Assembly (NCBI GenBank): GCA_013396655.1
Contig: WBMV01006287.1
Location: 1,236,756-1,300,755 of the forward strand
Reading direction: 5' to 3'
Length of the DNA stretch: 64,000 nt
From: Campylorhamphus procurvoides
Lineage: Eukaryota > Chordata > Aves > Passeriformes > Dendrocolaptidae
In this document: positions 39,901 to 61,800 of the stretch, piece by piece
Layout of the letters: each line of letters starts with the position of its first letter
How positions within the stretch are numbered: the stretch's first letter is position 1
Notes under the pieces: generated by a model
Database searches by the model: none
What the model saw: the letters and a program-made list of their open reading frames with translations, nothing else
What the model was told of the DNA's origin: nothing
Position numbers and translations under genes: made by a program

Positions 39901-41329
39901 CAACTGAAGGGCTGTGAACTTGTGTGCACAACACTCTTCCTCCCATATTCCTTTAAAAGGACACTACCAACATCAAGGTTGAATGATTTGGTGAGTGCTT
40001 ATTTTCAACAGTAAACTTTGCAGGGGAAGCCTCTGGGCTTTAGGCACCTTTTTTCCCTTTTCAGGTGGTGTGTGTCCTTCTCGGTCCTTCTCAGTCCCCT
40101 CTAGATGTTCCAAGAGATTCTGGTTCCCTGTATTCCCCATATAGAGGAAAAAAGAACATGTACAGCAGCCACAGCTGTCATAAAATCATCAGGAAGAATA
40201 CCTTCATGGCACATGATACAAGCAGGCAAATTATGCTCTGTTTATCATATTTAGGCACTGGATATTATTTACACTTTCAGGCAATTTTTCTCAAAAATGG
40301 CTAAGCATATTTTAAAATGCCTAGACAACTGGATTGCTTTTATTAGCTCATCAGGTTTGCTCTGTTACCTTGCTACTTGCATAATTCTGAACAAATATCC
40401 CTGCACATGTCATGTTTACAACCAGAACAAAAGACGGACTGCAAACATTTACATTTGATTGAATGAAGCACCCAACTAATAAATCATACAGCTACTTATG
40501 CCAATTCAGACTGTATCTCTAATTTCATGGCTGCCTATGGATATTTCACCCAACACAGTTCTGTATTTCACACTGCAGTATTTCTGTATTAACCACTTTG
40601 GTGATAATATATTGAAATTGTGTTTTGGGTAAAGAGATGAAAAGGGCTACCATGAAAAACAAAACCGAACCAAACCAACAAGAAAAGCAGAATAGAAGCA
40701 CTAGAAAGAGTAAATTCTTGGTTCTGCACATAACTTGGTCATTTGCCAAAGGTTTGCCCGAATGTTTTCTGAGTACACTTCCAAGTGGACTACCTCAATC
40801 TGCCTTTCTTCACTTCCAGAGGGAATCTGAGAATTACTAATAATTACTAATAATGCGTGACACCAGTCAAAGCTCATGTAGGACCAAAATCAGTGATGTC
40901 AGTAGTTGGTTGGTATCCTTAAAACTCATATGCCTTTGAAGTACAGATTCTGAAAAGTGAAAAATATAAAATGAGTGGAGGCTTAAAAAGAAAAAAATCC
41001 CTCCTGTTTTATCATCTGTGGTGCTGTTGTCCTATTTGGGAATTGTCACTTCTTTTACTCTAGTCTTTTATTTACTTTTTATTTATTATTTTTTTTCTTT
41101 TATTCTAAGAGCAAGGATGTTAAATGACACGTTGTTACTCTGTAAATTGACCGATTTGTATTGGACCTGTTGTGATTAGATGCACAACAAACCCACCTCA
41201 GTATTTTTGCCTCTGTGGTTACTGAAACTGAGGGCTGGTTTGATCTCAGACCGGGTTATGTTGAACCGCTGCCGTTCCGCAGAGGTTTATCGCCTGCTTG
41301 GTGCGTGGTTTTGTTTCCATTTGATTTGT
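36904..41329. other. Intergenic DNA upstream of CCNH
   Basis: AT-rich, no gene recognised; ORFs up to 109 codons without motifs. AT-rich simple sequence near 39,830-39,890 and a T-rich stretch at 41,060-41,105. Confidence 0.65.
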
Positions 41330-41384
41330 TTTGAGCTCCCGCTGTCCCTCGGAGTCCCTTCCGGGCCCGGCCCGCGCCGGGACA

Positions 41385-41495
41385 GCCATGATGGGGACGG
41401 CCATGATGGGGAGGGCAAGAGGGACGGCCATGATGGGGAGGGCGACGGGGCGGCCATGATGGGGAGGGCGGGGGGCGGCCATGATGGGGAGGGCA
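41385..41495 (+). repeat. GC-rich minisatellite A
   Basis: Five copies of a unit built around GCCATGATGGGG start at about 41385, 41400, 41427, 41453 and 41478, so the period is mostly 25-27 bp. An ambiguous base (N) at 41496 follows directly. Confidence 0.85.
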
Positions 41496-41496
41496 N

Positions 41497-41667
41497 GGTA
41501 GTGGGAGTGGGGCCGGGAGTGGGATAGGTAGTGGGAGTGGGGCCAGGAGAGGGGCCGGAGAGGGGCAGGGAGTGGGAGTGGGGCTGGGAGAGGGACAGGG
41601 AGTGGGGCCGGGAGTGGGACAGGGAGTGGGAGTGGGGCTGGGAGAGGGAGTGGGACAGGGAGGGGGG
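41497..41667 (+). repeat. GGGAGTGGGGC-type minisatellite B
   Basis: Purine-rich tandem array of GTGGGAGTGGGGC, CGGGAGTGGGA and GAGAGGGGC variants running into the assembly gap. The many G3-G4 runs could form quadruplexes. ORFs through it are artefacts of the repeat. Confidence 0.85.
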
Positions 41668-41706
41668 NNNNNNNNNNNNNNNNNNNNNNNNNNNNNNNNN
41701 NNNNNN
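41668..41706. other. Assembly gap (39 N)
   Basis: Run of N between minisatellite B and the 3' end of CCNH intron 1. The true length may differ. CCNH exon 1 is probably lost here or in the collapsed repeat next to it. Confidence 0.95.
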
Positions 41707-41751
41707 GAGACCCCGCCGTGCCCCCATCCCCACGGCCCGGTCCCTCCGCAG

Positions 41752-50463
<8,712 letters not shown>

Positions 50464-50576
50464 AGGAAGATGGACTCCTACCACTCCAGGAATTGGTTTG
50501 GTATCAGATGTGACCCTGTCTGCTACAAGATCCTTGTTCTGTGTATGGCTTTTATGTTGTTAGTTTTTACCTTAAC

Positions 50577-50582
50577 AATAAA
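50577..50582 (+). terminator. CCNH: CCNH polyadenylation signal
   Basis: AATAAA lies 114 nt after the CCNH stop and is followed by T-rich sequence, giving a short 3' UTR of about 140 nt. Cleavage is expected near 50,600. Confidence 0.75.
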
Positions 50583-50605
50583 ACTTCTTATTTGGCTAAA
50601 AGAAT

Positions 50606-51521
50606 TAGTTGTTCCATTAAACCCTCATCCATGATAGGTCGAACATTAGCAAGAAATACTTGCTTTTAGAAATCAGCACTTGTTTCTGGTTTGGGAACAG
50701 TTTGCTGCAGGTGAAGTGTAGAGTTAGAGCATGGCAGACACTAATTTATTTCCTTTTCCTAAACCTTATTCAAACATAAACAGTTCTATAATACACACCT
50801 AAATGCAGCTGCATTGTCCAGTTTCATTCTTTTTGCTGCATTTTGTATTTAACAGGTAGATTAGCCAGGCACCTCTGTGCTCCAGAGTTTGTATTTCCAC
50901 CATGTTATAGTGCCTACATCCAGCCACCTCAATCCACAAAATAATCCATTTTATACTCTCTGTTAAAGATCTAAGTAGGGCAGCATGAGAGATTGTTAAT
51001 TATTTACTCATCTGAGATGCAGTTTGATACAGACTTGACAGGGTTATGGGACAATCTAAAAAGAGACTTCTGTAGTACTGAGGTCTTGCAAACAGGTGTG
51101 TTGTCACTATGGAGAGCTTCACCTGTGCCTGGTGAGTGCTGTACGTGGAACACTTCAGAGTTCTCACCTGCAGCACTGGGATCTGCCTTCCAGGGAGCTG
51201 TTCCAGCTGCAGACCAGGGCAGCACACCAAGAGCCACTATAATACTACAGCAGAGACTCAGAAGTAAAATTGTGATTTCACATGACAGTGAATTGAAAAA
51301 GCAGCTCTGAGAGACAGGAGAAGCAGTCTGGGTGTTCTAATGGTATAACAACAGTGCTCATATGATAAAAATCAGTTAAGTGATTATCTCATTAGTCTTG
51401 TTAGTGAATCTCAGCATCCTTTTATTCCCTATTATTAGATCATTTTCCAGAAGAGTAACACATGCTGCAGATACCATCTGAATCAACAGCACATTTTACT
51501 TCTCTTTTTTTTTGAACAGTT
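50606..51521. other. Intergenic DNA between convergent CCNH and RASA1
   Basis: No gene recognised. The predicted transcript ends are about 1.3 kb apart. A 105-codon ORF at 50993-51310 has opposite-strand ORFs over it and no motif. Confidence 0.65.
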
Positions 51522-51712
51522 TGTGGCAATGCCAGGGGCAGGGACACCTTCCACTAGATCAGGTTGCTCCAAGCCCCATCCAACCTGGCCTTGAAGGCTT
51601 CCATGGATAGGGCAGCCCCAGCTTCTCTGACAGCATGCCACTGCATCACCACACTCACAGGGAAGAATGTCGTCCTTTTATTAAATCTGAACCTATCCAA
51701 GGTGTTTAAAAT
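51522..51712 (-). mobile_element. CR1 LINE 3' fragment between CCNH and RASA1
   Basis: CAGGGACACCTTCCACTAGA, CCATCCAACCTGGCCTTGAA, CAGCTTCTCTGACAGC and CACCACACTCACAGGGAAGA on the + strand match the reverse complement of the CR1 3' region. The terminal 8-bp repeats are lost. It lies beyond the predicted RASA1 cleavage site. Confidence 0.8.
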
Positions 51713-51869
51713 CTACTTTCTCATGTTGTGATGTAAAAAGGTGTATGGGCAAGGTAGTGCTGTTCTGAGGATTCATGCTGGAAAAGTGACACAGTGTGAG
51801 CATTTTAAAGTACACCACATTGTGCAGACACTAAAAAATTTCCACAGCAGCCAAAGTTAGCAAGTTTTC

Positions 51870-52759
51870 ATAGAGGTGATATGCAGCTTGATTTATTTTA
51901 AAAACTTATTTTTCACTTATAAAAATAATATTTATGCTAGACTTACAGTACACAAAAGACCAAACAATACCTATTTTATAAAATGGTTTAATGAACGCAT
52001 GCATGTCTGATACAATGATCAATAAATTTACTGAATTCAAATTATTTACTGTTGTAAACATTTTACAAAAGCATTGTGATTTATCTGGATATACAGTTCT
52101 TGATGGAAGAACTATTCAGACTGAATCAGTGGCACATCAAAAAAATAAAGCTGACAAGACCCATTCTGCATATTCTCTTTCAACATAATTCCAGCAAGAG
52201 AAACAGCATGGTATAAAAAGTGTACAGTAAAGATTGTTCCTACCATAACATCAAATTCTGGAAACTGTAAATACAAGTTAAAAGTGGTTGAAACAGTCAA
52301 AAGTCATAATTATTGTAACCAGTCAGAAATTACAGTAAGAAATGTTATCCAGTTATAGGTGGTTGTCAGAACAACACATTTCTTCTCATGTCAGTTGATA
52401 ATTGTTTTCCAACCAGACAGCAAAAACTTTGGCAATCAGAGGTGCTGAAAATAATTTTCAAAGTCCAAGACACAGTCACAGCATTTTCACTGCGGAAGGT
52501 GAACTGTACACCAAGGCTCAGAGGTTGTGAAAACTGTTTCCAAGTGGAAAAAAGTGCAAATATCCTGCACAGACAGTTTAAAGAGCTGCTGGTTCAATCA
52601 TTCACTAACAGAATCTTTGTTTTCTTTTTTGCATAGTTCACACATCACTGGGAATGTGACAGGGTGTGCTATTTTTGGCAAGAGCAAGAAGAAAGTGATA
52701 CTGGTTTGAGTTGCCATGTTGGGCATGCGGGATCCATGCAGAGTTCAGGTAGAGGGCTG
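51870..52759 (-). other. RASA1: Probable RASA1 3' UTR
   Basis: Sequence between the RASA1 stop and the candidate polyadenylation signal at 51897-51892; AT-rich with no competing gene. Confidence 0.5.
51892..51897 (-). terminator. RASA1: Candidate RASA1 polyadenylation signal
   Basis: TTTATT on the + strand reads AATAAA on the minus strand about 860 nt after the RASA1 stop, giving a 3' UTR of ordinary length. Other AATAAA-like sites exist further on, for example 51677-51682, so this choice is tentative. Confidence 0.4.
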
Positions 52760-52843
52760 CTACCTGATGTTGTTAGACACTGAATACTGATTTTGTTTTT
52801 GTTGTAGCAGTTCAGTAATGGCCAAAAGCTTCTTAAGAACATG
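52760..52843 (-). CDS. RASA1: RASA1 exon 25, coding part
   Basis: 84 nt after acceptor CTCTACAG, encoding HVLKKLLAITELLQQKQNQY and SVSNNIR, then stop TAG at 52762-52760. This is the end of the protein; the tail after NQY differs from the human one. Confidence 0.95.
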   Translation of the reverse strand, partial: HVLKKLLAITELLQQKQNQYSVSNNIR

Positions 52844-55800
52844 CTGTAGAGAGAGAGAGTAAAACCACAATTAGCTACTGGAAACAGAACTGCCCTCCCT
52901 GAGCAGCATTTTCAGCATCAGCCCATCAGATCTGTGAGACTAAGTAATTTAAATATATTAAAAAAAAAAAAAAGCAACATCTGATTCACTAATCAGTAAG
53001 AGAAGTCTAAAGCAGCAGTATGAACTTTGCTTCCCCTCCCATGGCTCTTCTTGCTACTTCATGGTTTAACAGGGGGGCAGAGAAAGCATACAGCTAACAC
53101 ACTGCTGGGGTTTGCTAGCAGAGTTTGCCAAGTTAACAGCTGTACTGGCAACCTAGCAATGATAAATGAGGTATTAATAGAAAGCTAAGGAAAGCAAATC
53201 TAGTTCTCAACTGAAAAAAAAGAAACAAGATCTCAAAACTAATGACCCTCAGGAGCCTCTCAGGAGAAAGTAATTTTGTAGGTCTAAGGTTTCATCTGGA
53301 AACTAAGACTTCCTCTGGAAAGTCAGAACTAGCCCTATGTGGCTTTGTTGCAAGAAGAAACACAACTATGAACTAAGTATTTACCTTCACAGCTTGATCA
53401 CCTCCTGGTGAAAGGCAAGTATTTTAAAATGTTTATCAGTCACATTGCTACAGAAATACTACAGAAGGATCCCAGTATTGAGCAGTAACTCAGGAGGTGC
53501 CACTGTACCGGTGCAGTGCTCGCTAACCCTTGTGTTACCTGCATCACGCCTCGCTCGTTGCTGAGTGTCCGGAGCTCGTCCGAGTGTGCCACGCAGATCT
53601 CGTGCAGGGCTGCCAGGTCACGGGACAGGTCAGTCCGGGAGTGCTCTGTAGTGTCTGGGAGCTCAGGAACGTTCTTCGACAAAACAGAAGACAGCAGATT
53701 TAGGATGCCAAGACCAATTTTGGTCTTGGCAAAGTCTCCAGTCCATCTTTCTATTGTGTGTTATCTGTTTCCTCCTCTCCACAGGCATGTGTTTTTTGAG
53801 CATACTGCAATTTCTGCTGCTAGTAGGGTTCTTATTACAAGATCTGGTATTGCTGTATTACTGCTGAGCTGACCAGAAAGCTACCAGAAAGCATATGGAG
53901 ACTCAAACACTTCCTCTAAATGAGGGGCAAATCTGTGCACTAGGAGCTTTCTGGGTTTATCTAAATGAGAGAACAGCAGCAACAAAATTCAGGAAAATCT
54001 GTGTCTATCAAGTAACTCACTAAACTGGTCACAAACCAATAATGCTGCAATTAAAACATGCAAAATCCATCCTTTAAAAAAAACTGATGTATCATAATAT
54101 GCAGAAGTTGCAATTTAACCAGAAAAAGATGACATACGGAACCTACCCAAATGCCACATTCACTTTTACATGTGATCAAAATATTCTCGGATGTCTTCTA
54201 GGTCACTTTTAAGGTATTAATTCAGAATGCTTGACACATTTTTTTCATCTTGGTTTTTAAAATGAATTATTGACTTTAAAGTAGATACATATGAGGACCT
54301 AACTTCTGTTAGATAAGTATCACAAAACAGTCACAGTTAAAAGAATACAGTGACTGCAGTTCACTTTCAAACCACAACATACAGAATACATGCAGTGACA
54401 CTTTTGGCAATGCTAACCAAAATTCAACCTAGTGTTTTTTAAACCAAAAATTAATTTACATCTCTGGTCAAAACCATGTGATAACTTATACATAAAAATT
54501 TCTGGTTTAAAACATGTTTTTAAAGGTTTGTATTGTCAGCCAAAATTTCTAATCTTATAGCTATAAAGTCTGTTTTGGGCTTGTTGCACTTACAGAGGCA
54601 CTAAATTAATCAAGTCTAAGATACATTGATGGTTTAACTTCATATGACAGATCACCAATCTGCAGTTTCTAAACATGCATAAAAAATCCATTCAGTGACA
54701 AGCAATCAAAATTGTGCAGGAGTTGATGCATTTTCGAACTACTTGAAGTGTAAAAAATTTTAATTTGTAATGTTGCTATATAACTTCAGTAAGTATTTTT
54801 TTTAACTACTTACCCCAAGTTCATCCAAGAACATGATCATGCGATGTTTGTTGCTTTTGATGAATGGATTTACCCCTTCCATATACGGCTCCTGATAATT
54901 TCAAAGAACATTCATTCATTAACAAATCAATGCCAAGATAATTGTAACACCTGAAGTGAACACAGTGCAGTCAGGCAAATGACACTGCTAAACAAGTATG
55001 TAAATTGGAACACTGGTACCCTTTTTCAAGTGAATTTCTGATGTCCGGTGTGTAGCCAATCAAAAGACTACAGAATTCAGTATGTTCTCGTATTTGGAAG
55101 ATTGAGACTCTCTGATTCAGAATTTTTCTTACACGTCCATACTGATATGAATTTGCACTACAATGAGTTACTCTCAGTATCTGGCTGCAATGAACAGAAG
55201 CTCTACTTTTAGAGGTATGATCAGAAATAAGTCTCTTTCCTGTTTTTTCATTAACTCTTACAGTCCAGGTTGTGTGTGTCAGAGAAATACCTTTATAATG
55301 CCAGCCTGAAGTCATGCTCATTATACTTATGTCAACAGATTTAATTTTAGCAATGTTTCAGCCTGGGAACTGACACAGACCAGTTACTGCTGGCATTCTC
55401 TTAGTGCTGTAATAGAAACTTTATTGAAAGGTTGGGCTTTTTAGTGCAGTACATACACCGATTTACGGCATTAATTATGTCTATCAGTATGACAGTGAGT
55501 AGAAACAGAGTTTTGAAGTGTTTTTCCACAGAAAAACACCAGTTCAAGAAATGACAGAAGGGGTAGAGGAAGAGTCAGAAGTTCTGCGTAAGAAAATAGC
55601 ACCAGATTGTTGCATGTGTTACACAGGTACAGGTAAAAAATGTACTGGAAATATAGTTGTAGGTTGTCCTCTTTGTGTAAATTATATTCACCTTAGCTCC
55701 AAATTCAACCAGATTTGCTAAGTTCTGCACAGACTTGGCGACCAGCGTCAGTGTTCTTGCAGCAGTGGGGGAAGGAGAGTCTGGCAGGAATGCAAAGTAG

Positions 55801-58800
55801 AGAGTCACTGACTATTTGATTTAAAAATAACAGCAGTCACATGAAAATAAACTTCTCCAATTTGTATCTTTAATACTATAAAAATGTAACCTAATTTTAA
55901 TATCGTAACATCATATGAAAGGTGATACTTGATGAAATAAAACATGTTGCTTTAGTAATATCACAAAAACATAATCTGAACTTTTTACACCTGCAGACAT
56001 AGTGCAAATCAGATTAGGAGGTACCTAGCTTGCAAACTATCTGAAGATAATAAAATATTGAAGAAAAGATCACTTGTTTCCAGGCCGTGTTTCTCAAATG
56101 CTTTGTCCAAAGCATGTACAGAAATGATTACCATTTGAGAGAAAGGAACTTTCTGTTCAACACAGTCCTTTCATTTAGTACAGTGTAAAGTCTGATGATA
56201 GAAAACATGCAATGTCTTAAAAACTGTCTATGAATAAAGAAAAAAAAGCTTTTCTGAACCAGATTTTTTTATTTTCTTCTGTATTTCCTCCTGTTTTTCT
56301 CCCTTTCTGAATATCCCTCTCTCATCAAGAGTCTGTATTTGAGATTGACAGTATTTAATGAGTCAAAAGACCTCTTCAGTAGCTGCAGGCCATGTAAGCA
56401 GGATGTTCAAACAAGCTGTTCAAGAATAATTTTCTAGGTGCACAACTGTATTCCAAGCTCTGCAGGCACGTATCAACTTTATGAATCTTGCTCATTTCAG
56501 AAACACAATTGAATTCGCCCATTAACTTTGGCAGCGCACTGTATTGAAAGTGACATCTGAAGATCCCATAACTACATTTTTCACACTGCTAAAATACATT
56601 AAACAATGCTAGACTTTAACTCAAAATTTTATTATTAAATATCACAATGCGTGTTTTTCTGGACTTTAAAACTACATTGCAGGTAACCACAATGAAACCT
56701 TTAAGGGTGAAAAGCATATGCTGGTTGCCTTAAGGAAAAGTAAGCCAAGAGACACAGATGACTTGACTTTGAACACAGTATTCAAAACCCTTCACCTTTT
56801 GCTACATTAGACATTACAGTGAATTCATGCTTCCTGCTGTATAAAGTATGGATTCCATCTGAAACATATAGTCACCTGAGATGATATTAAACATCCTTGG
56901 GTTCAGGATAGCAGGACAAATCAGTCGAAGAAAAACAAAGCCACTGAAATGGAAACAAAATTGTATTTTGTTCAACAGCATTAGAGAATTAATGCAAAAT
57001 TGTGTAGTCCTCAAGGATTCAAGTTAGCATGGAATCTTGCTGAGTCAAACACCAAGCAACCAGCCTGTGCTCTGTGAAAATACTAACAAAATAAGATCAT
57101 CATGCTATGGTTCTGTGAACTACGATGAAAGCTGAAAAAACGGGCCCACTGATTTCCCAATAAATCTGAACTCTTGAAATCATGTGGGAGGAACTTAATT
57201 GTGAAGTGCTAACAAAGCCAATCCCAGATCATGCTGGCTTCAAAAAGGAGGAGCCCCCCTCTGACCTCCCAAAAGTTCTCTACTGTCTGCTTAGTACAAG
57301 TCATCCATCCCACAGCCACCCCCTGCCCAAGCCATCATAATGATGTGGAGTGGGCAGGCAAAGGGAACCTCTCTTTTGGCAGAATACAGCCTTAGGTCAG
57401 CTTAAGCAGGTCCATATCCTGATGGAGTATACTCCAGTAGAAAAAATAATAAGGTATTTGCTACTTTCCTGCATTAAATAATTGCTGCCATCTAGAAAGC
57501 TGGGAAAAAAAGTGCTCTGTTTTAACAGGAGAACTAGGAGTTCGTTCAACAGAAAGCCAGATAGCCTTCAGCAGCATGAGAAAAATCTAACTTTCTGTTA
57601 ATAGCAAAAGTAAAACCCATCCATTCAGGTTACAACTGAGCTAATTGCTGCACAGTGAAGTAACAGAGAGCAACCAAGTCAATCTATCACACTGGTAATT
57701 TTGTCCTTGGACCACCAGCAGACTGGTTTTCACTGCAGCAATACCAGAGCTTATAAAAGGAGGAAGGGGACCTTACACTACCTTGTCTGTTCCTAAGTAC
57801 ACAGGGATGGAAATGTTCACAGTACTTGAAAATGACAAACATAGTAGTGAGGTTAATGCACCTTCTGTATGCTTATGCTCAAAGACACCTAGTATATTCT
57901 GTTACAGATGTTTCTTTTATCTCTAAGAAAAAACTCGTGGACTAGTAAGAAAACAGTTCTTGATCACAGGTTAAGCTAAAATATTTTCTATAGCGTGAAT
58001 CTAAAGCTATGAGCAAGTAATTAATTTTGAAGTCATGTCATATACACCAATTCCTCTTCTGAAGTGCCCAAAGCTGAAGGCCAGCAAGGTATCAGTTTAG
58101 CAGGGACTCTGCAGATAAGGAGTATTTGGTGCTTCCTACCTTTGTCAACATGCCTAAATTAAGAATGAGCAAATATCTACAAGGGGATTTTACAACCAGA
58201 GAGAAACATCAGCACCTTCTGACTGATACAGTAGGGAAGATACTCAGACATCAAAAAACCGTTAATCTGCATCTGAATATTCAATCATTCTTAATCCAGA
58301 AATAGTGCAACAAGAGGTAATAAAATCACCAAAGGCTGTGAAACTCTGTACTCTAGAGAGAAATCACTAGTATCCACTAAACTACCCAGAGCACCACAGC
58401 AAGTGATCCAGTATTTTTAGCATCCAGTGGAGACATCTGGAAATATCCTGAATGTGAGCTGTGTGTCCAATAAGGAAGTCACATGGTCCTCTTTGTTGCT
58501 GAGGAGGAACAGAAAGATACGGAATTCACTGCTGAGCTTTACAGCCTTCCAGCAGCTTATCCCCTCAAAGTACAAGCGGGTCTCACAGTAAGAGCAGTCT
58601 CCATTTGAAGGTAATGCCCCTTAGCAGTATGGAACACAGAAGGTTTCTGGTGTCAAAATGATAACTATAAGCCAAAGACAAATCCTCTCAAAAGATCCTT
58701 CCATGGGAGATTAACCCCTGCCAATCATTCAATTGCCTAATACCACAAAAAGGGAAGCTGTGGCCCTGACACCCCTAAAACCCCTACCATGTTTAGAAAA

Positions 58801-61800
58801 AGTGTCAAAATCACACTTTTGTCAAAGATATTTATTTGGCCTGCCTTGGCAATGAACAAGTAAGAATGTGTGTTGCATTGGCTTAATAATGCAGACTGGA
58901 GTTGATGCTGGTGTGAGTTCAGAAGAGCCAGGTTCAAGTAACCTCCTCTATTTTCATAGGAGCTCTGGAATGTTTCAACATGACTGGATGGGAGCACAGT
59001 AAATCTGAAGTTAAAACCATGAAGTAAAGCTATACTGACCTCTAAACTACATCATTTTATTCTGGCAAGGCTCTAAGGACATGACCAAAAATCTAGCAAG
59101 CTCATAATCATTAACTGGGATATCGTGCCTCAATACCATGATAATCTTAAATACTGTTGTAAGCTATGCAAGCAGACACAGTTCTGTCACTGAAAGAAAC
59201 ACAGCTAAGCACATTGCAGGATGTCTTTAACAAGGCTTGAAAGGATTATTTTCAGAATAAGGTTGGCAAGTAACTTACCTAACAACTCTGGTTCTCATAG
59301 TGGTATTAGCTGGCCACTTGTTTTGAACAGACTTTTGCAGGCACCCGTAAATATACCTCAATGTCCTGAAATAGCAGAGAATTAGTCCGTCCGTTAAACT
59401 TATGGAATCAAAAAAGCTCGACAGAAAGGACCTAGACCAACTTCCTACTTGATGCAGAACTATGAACAACTTTAGATTAATAACTTAGACATAAGCCTTA
59501 ACTTTAATTACGAGTTAATTTGTAAGTTAATGAATTTGTAATATTTCTATTTCTAAAGTTTATATCAAAAAGTGAATTTATAAACTACAAGGAAAACCCA
59601 TTATATATGCAATTCAGTGATCATTCAGATGTGCACTCAAAAGTCTTACAATCATCTGTTTCCTGTTTCTTAAGCAGTATTTTGTTTTAAAAAAAGACAA
59701 TTTTGATGGTTTAAATTTTTTTCTCTTAACGAAATAACCATACTTTCCATAAATGAGGGATAACATTTAGAAGTTAAACAAACACAACAAGAGTCCTCTT
59801 CCATAAAAAAAATATGAAAATTTGTGATGTATTTCAGAAAATGTTGAGTGCTGCATCATATACTTAAAAGCAGTGCACCTTTCAATGCTAACCTTGCCAG
59901 CACTAACACAAAAGCAACTTCCATGCTTCTCGGACATCTCAAAATTGAGGATTTTTTTATACTTTAAAAGCTTTTTATTAGATGATTCAAATCTGAGTTA
60001 TGAAAACAAGTTACTTCAGCAATTAAAACAAGTGGGGGATAAAAACGACCTCTGCATTTTCCATAGGAGACAAAAGCAAACATACTATATTATCACTACT
60101 ACTACTACCTAACTGTATTTTTAACATGCAGTTAACAACTCCATCTCTTTCTCAGAGGAGTAGTACTGGAAAGAATTTGCGATCAACTTAAATATAGGTA
60201 ATACTCTGCTACCTACTACTGTCTTCTCCCTTTTTGTGAAAATATGAGATTGATTATTATTCTTTTTTTCTCTGACCTCTTGGGTATAGTAGCTTTTTCT
60301 TAAAAGAAAAGCAAGAAAAAGGAAAGCCAGAGGCTTTTATAAAAACCACTATTAATTACTGAAAGTGTTATTTTTTAATTCCAATTAATATTCCTCTGTG
60401 TCCATACAGCAACCCTAAAATAAATCAGTAAGAACATCATTTTACGGTGCAAAGTAATTCACAGAAACAGGAATTTTCAAATATAAATCTGAAAAGCGCA
60501 AACTTACGGGGGCAGTATCTCTGCAGCCATGAATATCTTCTCCACCAATTCTGAAAGTATACTGAGTAGATGTGCCAAATTAGTGTTTACATCTTCATTT
60601 TTTTCTAACTTTGAGGGATTTAACTACAACAGAAAGAGAAGAAGATTAGGTTTCTTCTCCTAACTGGAACATTATTGGTTTCATAGTATTATGCACTGAC
60701 TACTACTTCAAAGTAAATTAAGTATTTGCTGCTATACACGTCTCTTACAGAATTCACAAGCTGGGCAGGAAACGTGAAGAAACAAGAGTTTTAAGTTCTA
60801 ATACACATATCTGGCTTTTAACAGCTTGGATATTCACCACTATCCATCTGTGTGGCTTTTTTGTCTCCCTCAATCCAAATTTCTGACAACTCCCATCCTT
60901 TTCACTACGAAGTGGAAGTGCAACACAGAAGTTACAAGGGCCATTTTAAGAAGAGTTTCAGGATAAATAACAACTATTTAATATCAGGAATTTTTAAATT
61001 AGAATAAAAGCTCAGACCATGACTTCTGCAATATCTTGAGTTTAATAAAAGTTCCTTAGATTAGCACATCAGCAACTGCTGAACAGCCTACAACTGCTAA
61101 ATAATTGAAAGAAATTTTAATTAAAAAACTTAGAAAGTTCTACTATGGATGTTTTTTGAAGTGAAAATCCAGGGAGGAAGGGAGGATCAAAAAACATCTG
61201 TTAATGAATTCAGTTCCTGTATTTTTGATGTAAACAAACTAGTTCTAAGAGATTAATAATTGTCTCTAAAACTAACATTTAATGTAACTGTAACACATAG
61301 CAACCAGTAGATAATTGTGTCAATAAACTAAAATGGTTAAAAACACAGTTCAAGGTATCACCTCACAGGACTGCTTGCTCTCCATTATCTTTAATATGGA
61401 GTCCTTCAGTGCATGATGAACAAAACTCGTTGCTGTGGCTTTCATATACTGCTCCATAAGTGTGCTTGCTAAAGTGGTGGCACGGAACAAGGTAGTAGCT
61501 TCATCTGGAAAAAGAGACAGTAAAGAAAAAGTTGAGAAAAGAAGGTAACAAAAAGAGAGGAAAAATGTGTTAACTCTTCAATGTTTCTTATAACTAAGAG
61601 AGGGGAAAAACAAAGGAAGACACTGGAGCCCTTCCCTCCCCACCTACCCAGAATTCCAGTAAACTTTAGCATGATTTAGTGCAGTACCTTCCATGCTTAT
61701 CTCCCTGTCATTTAGTGTTCGTAACAACAAGGACTCAAGCTTTTCATGAAGAAAAATCTTCAATAAAATGCCAGCCAACAGTGTTCTATCCTGTCCACAA

